A DNA stretch of 37,383 bases from NCBI GenBank assembly GCA_001782515.1, contig MFOV01000012.1, forward strand, positions 5,832-43,214. Direction: 5' to 3'. This DNA comes from Candidatus Levybacteria bacterium RIFCSPLOWO2_01_FULL_39_10 (GTDB lineage: Bacteria > Patescibacteriota > Microgenomatia > Levybacterales > UBA12049). Within the stretch, counting starts at the first letter, position 1. Each line of letters begins with the position of its first letter. The notes under the pieces were generated by a model, which ran no database searches, was not told where the DNA came from, and was given only the letters and a program-made list of their open reading frames with translations. Both the position numbers and the translations under genes were made by a program. Positions 31,234-37,383 of this stretch are shown here, in pieces.

Positions 31234-31305
31234 CTCCGCAGCTAGGACTCGAACCTAGAACCTTATCCTTAACAGGGATCTGCTCTACCATTGAGCTACT
31301 GCGGA
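31234..31305 (-). tRNA. tRNA-Asn (anticodon GTT)
   Basis: Read on the minus strand, the acceptor stem TCCGCAG pairs with CTGCGGA. The D arm is GCTCAATGGTAGAGC, the anticodon arm is ATCC-CTGTTAA-GGAT with GTT in the loop, and the T arm has GGTTCGAGTCC. The CCA end is not encoded (GCAAG follows). Discriminator base G fits Asn. The tRNA is about 72 nt and stands alone. Confidence 0.93.
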
Positions 31306-31346
31306 ATGTTTGATAATTATATAAAATTAGCCTCAAGATGTAAACC

Positions 31347-31355
31347 TGCTATAAT
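31347..31355 (+). promoter_or_regulatory. Extended -10 promoter of the 52-residue gene
   Basis: TGCTATAAT, seven bases (TGATCCA) before the ATG at 31363. Confidence 0.65.
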
Positions 31356-31362
31356 TGATCCA

Positions 31363-31521
31363 ATGAAAATAAATGCAGAGTGGCATAAGAAAAATAAAAT
31401 GCCAAAAAATCCAACCGAGGAGCAAAGAATAAAATGGCATATAGCGCATGCCAAAAATTGCGCTTGCTGGCCTATACCCAAAAAACTCCAAGAGATAATT
31501 GACAAAAAATATCCGTCCTAA
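31363..31521 (+). CDS. Small conserved-type protein (52 residues)
   Basis: Starts MKINAEWHKKNKMPKNPT and continues EEQRIKWHIAHAKNCACWPI. The His/Cys set (WHxAHAKNCAC) could bind a metal such as zinc; the MPKNPTxEQRIxWHxxHAxxC pattern is a recognisable small-protein type of unknown function. A longer frame starts 24 codons upstream, inside the tRNA and across the promoter, so I reject that start in favour of the leaderless ATG. Confidence 0.75.
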   Translation: MKINAEWHKKNKMPKNPTEEQRIKWHIAHAKNCACWPIPKKLQEIIDKKYPS

Positions 31522-31606
31522 TATAATTTGCTAAATTATGAAAACCCGTCACGTTAGAGAAGTGTGATTGTTTAAGTTTTTATAGAGACAAACAGAAAAC
31601 AGTATT

Positions 31607-32032
31607 ATGAAAAAATCCCAAAACAACAAAAAATCCTCTAACGTGATGAATCCCGTAGTTCACTTTGAGATGCCGGCAGTTAATAAAAAAAGAGTTGCGA
31701 AGTTTTACGAAACTGCCTTTGGCTGGGAGACGCAGCAGTTAGGAGCAGAGATGGGTCATTATCTTCTGGCAACAACAACACCTCTTGACAAGAATAGAAT
31801 GCATCTTAATAAAGGCGCCATAAACGGAGGTTTTTTCCAAAAACCAAAAGAAGGCAAGGTGCCTCATCTGGTAATCTCAGTTGATAATCTTAAAAAACAC
31901 ATGGAAATTGTTAAAAAAGCAGGTGGAAAAGTTCTGGGAAAGCCAATGGATATTTCAGGAATTGGAGAATTTGTAATGTTTAAAGACACAGAAGGAAACC
32001 AAGTCGGAATGCTTGAGCCCTCTCAAATGTAG
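31607..32032 (+). CDS. Glyoxalase/VOC-superfamily protein
   Basis: A 141-residue protein with the bleomycin-resistance/glyoxalase fold. Clear lines are VVHFEMPAVNKKRVAKFYET, AFGWETQQLG, and the late GEFVMFKDTEGNQVGMLEP. The metal-ligand His (in VHFEM) and Glu (in MLEP) are in place. Family members act on small metabolites or bind antibiotics; the substrate cannot be read. It starts at ATG 31607 about 85 bases after the previous gene; an alternative ATG 13 codons in (MNPVVHFEM) is possible and fits the domain start better. Confidence 0.85.
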   Translation: MKKSQNNKKSSNVMNPVVHFEMPAVNKKRVAKFYETAFGWETQQLGAEMGHYLLATTTPLDKNRMHLNKGAINGGFFQKPKEGKVPHLVISVDNLKKHMEIVKKAGGKVLGKPMDISGIGEFVMFKDTEGNQVGMLEPSQM

Positions 32033-32044
32033 ATTTATCTCATT

Positions 32045-32059
32045 TGCTATAATTGCCCC
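32045..32059 (+). promoter_or_regulatory. TGCTATAATTGCCCC promoter of the DoxX gene
   Basis: The 15-base motif directly abuts the ATG at 32060, predicting a leaderless transcript. Confidence 0.8.
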
Positions 32060-32548
32060 ATGAAGGTTAACGAAAATATTATTTGGGACTTACTTAGACT
32101 TTCGCTTTCATTTATTTTTCTCTGGGTATTTTTTGATAAATTATTTGGACTTGGATTTGCAACCGGAGCAAGTAAATCATGGCTTGCAGGGGTCTCTCCT
32201 ACAACCGGATTTTTAGCAAATGCTCCCGATGGACCACTTGCTCCGCTTTTTAACAGTCTCTCAGGAAATATTGTGATAGATATTTTATTTATGGGAGGAC
32301 TTTTTTTAGTTGGATCTGCACTACTTCTTGGAATCGGGATGAAGATTGCTGGTTACTCAGGATCTTTAATGATGTTTTTAATTTATCTTTCTCTTTTTCC
32401 TCCGGAGAATAATCTCTTGATTGACGAACACATTGTTTATATTATTATTCTGATTGGCTTGGTCATAAGAGGTGAAAAACAAAAATTTGGGTTCGGCAAA
32501 AAATGGTCAGAAGTTAAATTAGTTAAAAAGTATTCAATCCTTCAATAG
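32060..32548 (+). CDS. DoxX-family membrane protein
   Basis: A 162-residue protein with four membrane helices. The lines LRLSLSFIFLWVFFDKLFGL, ASKSWLAGVSPTTGFLANAP and the last helix IIILIGLVIRGE match DoxX-like proteins, related to the small subunit of thiosulfate:quinone oxidoreductase. Several relatives work in oxidative-stress membrane complexes. No partner gene is adjacent, so its redox role is unknown. Own promoter. Confidence 0.8.
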   Translation: MKVNENIIWDLLRLSLSFIFLWVFFDKLFGLGFATGASKSWLAGVSPTTGFLANAPDGPLAPLFNSLSGNIVIDILFMGGLFLVGSALLLGIGMKIAGYSGSLMMFLIYLSLFPPENNLLIDEHIVYIIILIGLVIRGEKQKFGFGKKWSEVKLVKKYSILQ

Positions 32549-32562
32549 ATAAATTCCCCTTT

Positions 32563-32577
32563 TGCTATAATTGCCCC
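32563..32577 (+). promoter_or_regulatory. TGCTATAATTGCCCC promoter of the gene at 32578
   Basis: Identical 15-base motif touching the ATG. Confidence 0.8.
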
Positions 32578-33039
32578 ATGACTTCCTCTGAATTTTTCAA
32601 AATAATTGAATATATTACCCAAAACTGCAGGGATTTAAAAAATAAATATATAAGCGAAGATTTAAAAATTGATTACGTTTGCATATTTTCGAAAAGCCAA
32701 AAGGAATTTGATGAACTTTTAAAATTTGCGTCAAGCATAGGAGAATTGGCAGAACAAACAAAAACAGGGCCTGTTTTTAAATTAAATAATTCTCCAGATA
32801 CAATTATTGGCAAACCAAAAATGCTAAAAATAAGAATTCCCGATAAAACAAGACTGGAAAGAGGAGACGTGGATTTTAATACAGACTATGAAAATTTCAA
32901 AAAAAAGTATCTTGATAACAAAAGATTTACTTTAATAAAAAGGGACAACTTTGAAATGCTTGAACTGCGAGATAATTCCTTTGATGTTCTGGTTTACTTC
33001 TCAAGCATTCCTCTTAGCGAACAGTTAGGAGTAAATTAA
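32578..33039 (+). CDS. Hypothetical soluble protein (153 residues)
   Basis: No signal or membrane segment. Middle lines (PKMLKIRIPDKTRLERGDVDFN, then FKKKYLDNKRFTLIKR) suggest an alpha/beta fold with a conserved-looking KIRIPD/GDVDF core. I have seen this style in CPR hypothetical proteins but cannot name a family or role. The start is fixed by the promoter motif. Confidence 0.65.
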   Translation: MTSSEFFKIIEYITQNCRDLKNKYISEDLKIDYVCIFSKSQKEFDELLKFASSIGELAEQTKTGPVFKLNNSPDTIIGKPKMLKIRIPDKTRLERGDVDFNTDYENFKKKYLDNKRFTLIKRDNFEMLELRDNSFDVLVYFSSIPLSEQLGVN

Positions 33040-33048
33040 AAGCTAAGC

Positions 33049-33063
33049 TGCTATAATTGCCCC
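33049..33063 (+). promoter_or_regulatory. TGCTATAATTGCCCC promoter of the DUF5674 gene
   Basis: Identical 15-base motif touching the ATG at 33064. Confidence 0.8.
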
Positions 33064-33390
33064 ATGATTATAATCCTCAAAAAAAGAGCTACGAAAGATG
33101 ATATTAAAAAAATGTCAGAAGATTTTGACGGATATATTAAGCTTGTTGTCGACATTGAAAAAGAAATATTGGCCGGAGGCGGAGAGAGGCATTTTGAAGC
33201 AGAACAAAAATTAATTAATGATGGTTCACACCAAACAAGTCTTTGGGGCGGCGGATTAGATTGGGATACTCGCGAGATAGATTATAATTCAATTTTAAAT
33301 CTTCGGCCGGGGGTAAATCCAAGCCGTGATATTCTCTCCGAAATTATAAGAAAAAAGTTTGATAAAATAGTTGAAGATATTCTTCTATGA
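33064..33390 (+). CDS. DUF5674-family protein
   Basis: A 108-residue protein with the DUF5674 pattern: DGYIKLVVDIEKEILAGGG, then LWGGGLDWDTREIDYNS and INxRPGxNxS-type ending (LNLRPGVNPSRDI). Function unknown; common in CPR genomes and cyanobacteria, cytoplasmic. It overlaps the next gene by 4 bases (ATGA) and is probably translated with it. Confidence 0.85.
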   Translation: MIIILKKRATKDDIKKMSEDFDGYIKLVVDIEKEILAGGGERHFEAEQKLINDGSHQTSLWGGGLDWDTREIDYNSILNLRPGVNPSRDILSEIIRKKFDKIVEDILL

Positions 33391-33698
33391 CAAGTACAAA
33401 ATTAAAAATTCTAGACATAGCGATGAACCTTAATAGAGTTGGTAACTTTGCCGCAGATGGGTATGATATAAAACAAAAAAGAATAAAAATATTTCTTAAT
33501 CAAACCTCAGAATACATAGACTCTCTCTCTATCAAAGATTTACCAGACTCATTTAAAAGAACATACTTAAATTTTCTAAATCAATATAAATATCTTAAAA
33601 AGGAAGGATTATCAGGACCTAAAAATGAGCTTGAATGGGCTGAAAAAATGATGACATGGGGAAATATTTTGACTCACCGTGCAAACCTCATAAAATAA
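33387..33698 (+). CDS. Hypothetical helical protein coupled to DUF5674
   Basis: A 103-residue, all-helical, basic protein (KLKILDIAMNLNRVGNFAAD, then NELEWAEKMMTWGNILTHRA). It starts inside the stop of the DUF5674 gene. No family recognised; the pairing suggests a joint role or a DUF5674 partner. Confidence 0.65.
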   Translation: MTSTKLKILDIAMNLNRVGNFAADGYDIKQKRIKIFLNQTSEYIDSLSIKDLPDSFKRTYLNFLNQYKYLKKEGLSGPKNELEWAEKMMTWGNILTHRANLIK

Positions 33699-33701
33699 CT
33701 T

Positions 33702-33777
33702 CCTTGCCCTATCGTAGCCTTAGGGCGAAGTGGGGTGCTTGCCCTGAGCAAAGTCGAAGGGCTATAATTGCCCCAGT
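33702..33777 (+). repeat. 76-bp direct repeat, copy 1, with outward -10 box
   Basis: Identical to 34292-34367. It contains ATCGTAGCCTTAGGGCGAAG, GCCCTGAGCAAAGTCGAAGG and ends GGCTATAATTGCCCCAGT. Its right end abuts the hicA stop codon, and its -10 box points into the 3' end of hicA on the opposite strand. Confidence 0.92.
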
Positions 33778-33992
33778 TATTTTAGCCTGAGGAATTCTTC
33801 TTCACTAGACTCCGCTTGTTTGATTATACTTCTTACCAAACCTTTTTTCAGTTCTCTGGCATGAATGGGAATAGGAATAATCCTCTTTAACTTGGGATTA
33901 TACATAATAAGATGGCTGCCGGTTTGTCTTTTTTGAATGTACCCCAGTTTTTGAAGAATTTTAACTATCTCTCTTGCTTTAAAACTTGCCAT
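33777..33992 (-). CDS. hicA: HicA toxin (mRNA interferase)
   Basis: A 71-residue double-stranded-RNA-binding-fold toxin that cleaves mRNA when free. It shows the family pattern: AREIVKILQKLGYIQKRQTG, then the active His in SHLIMYN, and IPIHARELKKGLVRSIIKQA. It starts directly after the hicB stop (TAAATG), so the pair is strictly coupled with antitoxin first, the less common order. Its stop lies at the edge of the direct repeat. Confidence 0.92.
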   Translation of the reverse strand: MASFKAREIVKILQKLGYIQKRQTGSHLIMYNPKLKRIIPIPIHARELKKGLVRSIIKQAESSEEEFLRLK

Positions 33993-34262
33993 TTATAGAG
34001 ATACTGCTGGATTTTGTACGGAAATTTGCGTGATGACAACATTTGGCCCTTCTTGTGGAATTTCTTGTTTTTCTTCTTTAAGAACCTCCAAATACCCTTC
34101 CATGGCATCTTTTATCATAGACACCGCTTCCTCAAAAGTTTCCCCCTGGCTAACGCAGCCAGGAAGTGCCGGAACACTTACCACATATCCGCCTTCTTCA
34201 GCCGGTTCAAAGATAGCAGTATATTTTAAGATTTTTTTTGAAAGAGATTTTACTTTTACCAT
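33993..34262 (-). CDS. hicB: HicB antitoxin
   Basis: An 89-residue antitoxin with the partial RNase H-like HicB fold: YTAIFEPAEEGGYVVSVPAL, PGCVSQGETFEEAVSMIKDA and the AMEGYLEVLKE helix. The C-terminal DNA-binding ribbon or HTH of longer HicB proteins is very short here (NVVITQISVQ), so autorepression is uncertain. First gene of hicBA, with a leaderless promoter. Confidence 0.92.
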   Translation of the reverse strand: MVKVKSLSKKILKYTAIFEPAEEGGYVVSVPALPGCVSQGETFEEAVSMIKDAMEGYLEVLKEEKQEIPQEGPNVVITQISVQNPAVSL

Positions 34263-34268
34263 GAATTA

Positions 34269-34277
34269 ATTATAGCA
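34269..34277 (-). promoter_or_regulatory. Extended -10 promoter of hicBA
   Basis: TGCTATAAT on the minus strand, six bases (TAATTC) before the hicB ATG. Confidence 0.7.
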
Positions 34278-34291
34278 TACTCAAACTCTTC

Positions 34292-34367
34292 CCTTGCCCT
34301 ATCGTAGCCTTAGGGCGAAGTGGGGTGCTTGCCCTGAGCAAAGTCGAAGGGCTATAATTGCCCCAGT
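34292..34367 (+). repeat. 76-bp direct repeat, copy 2, upstream of brnTA
   Basis: Identical to copy 1 at 33702-33777 and in the same orientation, so hicBA lies between the two as a 590-bp unit. The final GGCTATAATTGCCCC sits 39 bases before the brnT ATG and could act as an extra brnTA promoter. Confidence 0.92.
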
Positions 34368-34403
34368 GCGTGACAAAATGTATGCTAATATGGTAATATA
34401 TTT

Positions 34404-34688
34404 ATGAATACATCCTTTGAATGGGATGAGAGTAAAAATACCGAGAATTTAAGAAAGCATGGAGTAGGTTTTGAGACTGCCCAATTCGCATTTATTGATT
34501 TAAGACGCGTAATTGCTCGGGATCTAACTCACAGTAAGAGAGAAAAGAGATATTTTTGTTTCGGAAAAGTTAAAGGAGGTGTACTGACTGTTCGCTTTAC
34601 CTATCGGAGCAATAAAATTCGCATAATTGGCGCTGGATATTGGAGAAAGGGCAAAAGCATATATGAAAAACAAAATAAAATACAGTAA
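34404..34688 (+). CDS. brnT: BrnT-family toxin
   Basis: A 94-residue RNase toxin of the RelE-like fold. The opening FEWDESKNTENLRKHGVGFE is diagnostic, followed by REKRYFCFGKVKGGVLTVRF, then YRSNKIRIIGAGYWRKGK. It pairs with the BrnA-like gene, which it overlaps by 26 bases. A TGGTAATAT box ends 4 bases before the ATG, so the transcript should be leaderless. Confidence 0.9.
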   Translation: MNTSFEWDESKNTENLRKHGVGFETAQFAFIDLRRVIARDLTHSKREKRYFCFGKVKGGVLTVRFTYRSNKIRIIGAGYWRKGKSIYEKQNKIQ

Positions 34689-34893
34689 TGAACCAATCGA
34701 GGCTCGTGTAGTGAGTGATTTCTTACCTAAGCCTGAGGATTTGGTTTTAAAAGAAAAAAAGATAAGGGTAACCTTAACTCTTACCGAGAAAAGTTTGGAC
34801 TTTTTTAAAATAGCTGGTAAAAAACATGGGGCTCCTTATCAGGCAATGATAAGACGCCTTCTTGATTTTTACGTTGCTAATCAAAAAGCCTAA
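34663..34893 (+). CDS. brnA: BrnA-like antitoxin
   Basis: A 76-residue antitoxin starting MKNKIKYSNEPIEARVVSDF, with LPKPEDLVLKEKKIRVTLTL and a ribbon-helix-helix-type end (SLDFFKIAGKKHGAPYQAMI, then RRLLDFYV). This is the BrnA/CopG arrangement that binds BrnT and the promoter. I chose the ATG at 34663 inside brnT; a frame 12 codons longer exists, but its start has no support. Confidence 0.85.
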   Translation: MKNKIKYSNEPIEARVVSDFLPKPEDLVLKEKKIRVTLTLTEKSLDFFKIAGKKHGAPYQAMIRRLLDFYVANQKA

Positions 34894-34919
34894 ATAAGTT
34901 TTGGAAGAATTTCCTCTTC

Positions 34920-34935
34920 TGCTATAATTGTCCCC
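34920..34935 (+). promoter_or_regulatory. Promoter and 75-base leader of the surface-protein gene
   Basis: TGCTATAATTGTCCCC is a one-base-insert variant of the 15-base motif. Here no ATG abuts it. Instead a leader of about 75 bases runs to the ATG at 35010, with a possible CACTA/TAGTG stem. No strong Shine-Dalgarno is next to the ATG (CAGCAAAAA precedes it). Confidence 0.55.
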
Positions 34936-35009
34936 ATAGCCGATTTCCAAGAAGTCACTATAGGATATTGTGTTTTGAGGGGAGTAGTGCTATTATCGCT
35001 CAGCAAAAA

Positions 35010-37383
35010 ATGCGAAAGGGGTTTTGGAGAAAGTTCTCTGCATTCCTTGCCCTAATTTCGATACTTGCCCAATCGTTAGTCCTTTTATTGGCTTCGGCAC
35101 CAAGAGTATATGCACAAGAAGAGGTAGAACAAGTTGCACTTGAAGAATCTGTAACAGAAACTCCTATTCCTACTACCTCTGATGAAATAACCGCATCTCC
35201 CTCACCAGAAGATCAACCTCAAATAACTCCCGAAGAGGCAATCTTTGAGATAGACATAACCCTCACACCACCAGAAAACGTTACGCCTTCAAATGCTCAG
35301 ACACAAAATGAGTTGGAGCAACTAGAAAATCAGGAAAACAATAATAGTCCAAATGAAAAACCACAAGATGAAGAGCCACAAGAGTATAATGAAGAACTCC
35401 ACGTTATAGTTATCAATAATGTTTCTGCTGAATCTTTAGATTTAGAAACAACTGTAAAAGATTCTTCGGCAACACTTACTACCGATAAGGCCGACTATTC
35501 TCCAACAGACACGGTTATTATTAGCGGGAGCGATTTTAAGCCGGAGCAAACATATAAGCTAATAATTACATCAGAAAATGAGCCTCCTGCCCACTTTGAA
35601 ACAGAAATTAAATCTGATGAAAACGGATCTTTCATATACGCTTATCAGCTAGACGGGACGTACAGACCAAACTATAAAGTTGAGGCAAAAGACGAAGATG
35701 GAAATATTATCGCAACTATAACATTTACAGACGACATCCAAGCCCCTGTTCCCTTTTCAGACTCCTTTGGGACTGTAAATTCGTCTTCGGTAACTAATTG
35801 GGATGAACAAGATCCTGCGGAAATAACAAGTGGTTCAGGTGAGGATTCTTCAAGACCGGGGTCTCCTACTACAAAATTTGCAAAAATTGGACAATCAAGC
35901 GGCGGAACAGATGGATGGATTAGGCGAACGATCAACGCAACAGGATTTCAATCTCTTCAACTTAAATATTACTGGAGAGGAGATAGTGACGCAGAAAGTA
36001 ATGACTTAGGAATTGTAGAATATTGTTTGGGAGCGACTTGCACTTCTTTTAACCAGCTCGTGACTCATGCTTTGAACAATACTTCCTGGAGCGGCCAGCA
36101 AACCATAAATTTGCCCTCATCGCTTAATAATTCTGTCTTTAGAATAAGATTTAGAAATAGTTCCAGCAATACTGATGAATATTTTAGAGTAGATGATGTT
36201 GAAGTAGCGGGCTCTGGGATAGTTCCGCCGGATACCATTCCTCCAACTGACCCAGCTGATGTCCATAGTACTGACCACACAATCAATGTACCATCAAGTG
36301 ACAATACTATTGCTATTGCTTGGACCTTAGCCGGTTCTGCTCCCGGGGCTACTGATTCAGAATCCGGGATTGACGGATATTCATATTCATTTAGTGGCGG
36401 GGCTGCTGATTTACCAGATACAGTAAAAGACTCGGAAGAATCATCAATAGGGACAACGAGTAGCTCTCTTTCAGACGGCAATTGGTGGTTTCATTTAAGA
36501 ACCAGAGATAATGCAGGCAACTGGACATCAACGGTGCATATCGGCCCATTTATAGTAGATACCGGTGCTCCGGTTTTATCAGAGGCAACAGCTGTCCAAA
36601 CCCCAACAAATGATACGACCCCAGCTTATGTATTCAATTCTGATGAAGAAGGGACGGTTTCATATGGAGGCAGTTGTTCCAGCCCAGATTCGTCTGCAGT
36701 TTCTGGCAACAATACTATTACTTTTAACTCTCTTTTGGATGGAACCTATTCTGATTGTACAATTATAGTTACGGATTCTGCGGAGAATAGTAGTACGCCT
36801 TTGGGTGTATCTCCATTTACAGTTGATACGCTGGCTCCTACATCTTCATTTACTTCTCCAGAAAACAACAGTTTCTGGAACAGCTCAATAGAAATCTCCG
36901 GAAGCTCAATTGACCCATCAGGTAATTTTGTAGATTATGTTACGCTATATTACTCCCTCTCAGGAGAAAATGACTGGAATGAGATTACCCAAGTTACTAA
37001 TAATGCAGATACCCCTTTTAATTGGAGCTACAGCTGGGAACCCGAAAATGAGGTGACTTATGACATAAAGGCTGAGGCAACAGATGTTGCTGGAAACACG
37101 GAGACAAGCCCCATAGTCACAAATATAACTTATGATATTACATCACCCACAGATCCCGATGTTTTCTCAAGTAGCCATGCAGTTGGTACTTGGTCAAATG
37201 ATCCAACCGTTGATATTGAGTGGGGTGGGGCTGCGGACTTTTTGTCTGGAGTAGCCGGTTATTCATTTCATTTTGATTCCTCGCCAAGCACGCTTCCTGA
37301 TGAAGTATCAGAAGGGTTAGTAACATCAACAACAAGTGAGGGGCAAGGCGATGGAGACTCACACTACTTTCATTTAAGAACAC
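35010..37383 (+). CDS. Large secreted multi-domain surface protein, partial (runs off window end)
   Basis: At least 791 codons stay open to the window end. A signal peptide (residues 1-35, with LALISILAQSLVLLLASA and cleavage after VYA) is followed by a Pro/Glu/Thr-rich spacer (about 36-150). Then comes an Ig-like domain with the line ADYSPTDTVIISGSDFKPEQ, a jelly-roll-like segment with two Cys (YCLGATC), and several repeating Ig/fibronectin-like modules. Two modules are alike: residues about 456-500 (YSYSFSGGAADLPD, NWWFHLRTRDNAGNW) and about 749-790 (YSFHFDSSPSTLPD, HYFHLRT). It is probably an extracellular adhesin or cell-contact protein. The C-terminal anchor is not visible. Confidence 0.85.
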   Translation, partial: MRKGFWRKFSAFLALISILAQSLVLLLASAPRVYAQEEVEQVALEESVTETPIPTTSDEITASPSPEDQPQITPEEAIFEIDITLTPPENVTPSNAQTQNELEQLENQENNNSPNEKPQDEEPQEYNEELHVIVINNVSAESLDLETTVKDSSATLTTDKADYSPTDTVIISGSDFKPEQTYKLIITSENEPPAHFETEIKSDENGSFIYAYQLDGTYRPNYKVEAKDEDGNIIATITFTDDIQAPVPFSDSFGTVNSSSVTNWDEQDPAEITSGSGEDSSRPGSPTTKFAKIGQSSGGTDGWIRRTINATGFQSLQLKYYWRGDSDAESNDLGIVEYCLGATCTSFNQLVTHALNNTSWSGQQTINLPSSLNNSVFRIRFRNSSSNTDEYFRVDDVEVAGSGIVPPDTIPPTDPADVHSTDHTINVPSSDNTIAIAWTLAGSAPGATDSESGIDGYSYSFSGGAADLPDTVKDSEESSIGTTSSSLSDGNWWFHLRTRDNAGNWTSTVHIGPFIVDTGAPVLSEATAVQTPTNDTTPAYVFNSDEEGTVSYGGSCSSPDSSAVSGNNTITFNSLLDGTYSDCTIIVTDSAENSSTPLGVSPFTVDTLAPTSSFTSPENNSFWNSSIEISGSSIDPSGNFVDYVTLYYSLSGENDWNEITQVTNNADTPFNWSYSWEPENEVTYDIKAEATDVAGNTETSPIVTNITYDITSPTDPDVFSSSHAVGTWSNDPTVDIEWGGAADFLSGVAGYSFHFDSSPSTLPDEVSEGLVTSTTSEGQGDGDSHYFHLRT

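Noticed and set aside
34935..35009. Known riboswitch class (for example c-di-GMP) in the surface-protein leader
   Set aside because: I could not match any conserved core; only a weak 5-bp stem is seen.
1..37383. CRISPR array, IS element or transposase
   Set aside because: No regularly spaced repeats, no transposase motifs and no terminal inverted repeats were seen. The only long repeat is the 76-bp pair around hicBA.

Overview
The window reads as a piece of a small, AT-rich (about one-third GC) bacterial genome of the Candidate Phyla Radiation (Patescibacteria), probably Microgenomates-like. This is an inference from gene content, dense packing, very short intergenic gaps, promoters that touch the start codon, and small CPR-type families (DUF5674, DUF3175, a 44-residue YRTYEEA protein). 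UGA is an ordinary stop (for example the 54-residue YHS gene and the gene ending at 22807), so this is not one of the UGA-recoded CPR lineages.

Layout. 1-682: two minus-strand genes of richer base composition that abut a comM gene broken at its NPCPCG codons (687-1754); this looks like the edge of an inserted element. 1810-8591: housekeeping, with a multi-HTH protein, purB and purA (minus), then dnaG and rpoD (plus). 8839-13435: an unknown protein and two large multi-pass membrane proteins (YfhO type and PTPS-related type). 13556-15104: DsbB with a small membrane partner, a VIT1/CCC1 transporter and tiny genes, including a 27-residue basic peptide. 15305-22807: a twelve-gene, one-strand metal and thiol-redox island with an ArsR-YHS fusion regulator, cysteine/histidine membrane proteins, CcdA, a membrane-anchored peroxiredoxin-like protein, a free YHS protein, DUF305, DUF5676, a CPH-type (CopB-like) P-type ATPase and a His-rich anchored protein. 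22938-26301: envelope proteins (beta-lactamase-like, DUF4203-like, double META, RskA-like). 26326-33698: accessory genes (Nudix, DUF3175, C39-like, methyltransferase, P-loop kinase, tRNA-Asn, VOC, DoxX, DUF5674). 33702-34893: two adjacent toxin-antitoxin pairs, hicBA bracketed by a 76-bp direct repeat, and brnTA. 35010 to the end: the start of a large secreted Ig-like surface protein.

How the genes fit together. The island can be read as a copper (or silver) stress unit. The ArsR-YHS protein would sense metal and release an operator that overlaps its own promoter and start codon. CopB would export the ion. Met/His/Cys-rich anchored proteins would bind it outside the membrane, and CcdA with the peroxiredoxin-like protein, plus DsbB nearby, would keep extracytoplasmic thiols balanced. 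The metal is inferred from motifs, not shown.

A pattern across the window is an extended -10 box (TGnTATAAT) placed 6-9 bases before the start codon of many first genes, which predicts leaderless mRNAs. Genes inside operons instead carry strong Shine-Dalgarno sites (AGGAGGTGA). A 15-base form, TGCTATAATTGCCCC, recurs before several genes and also forms the end of the repeat family around hicBA.
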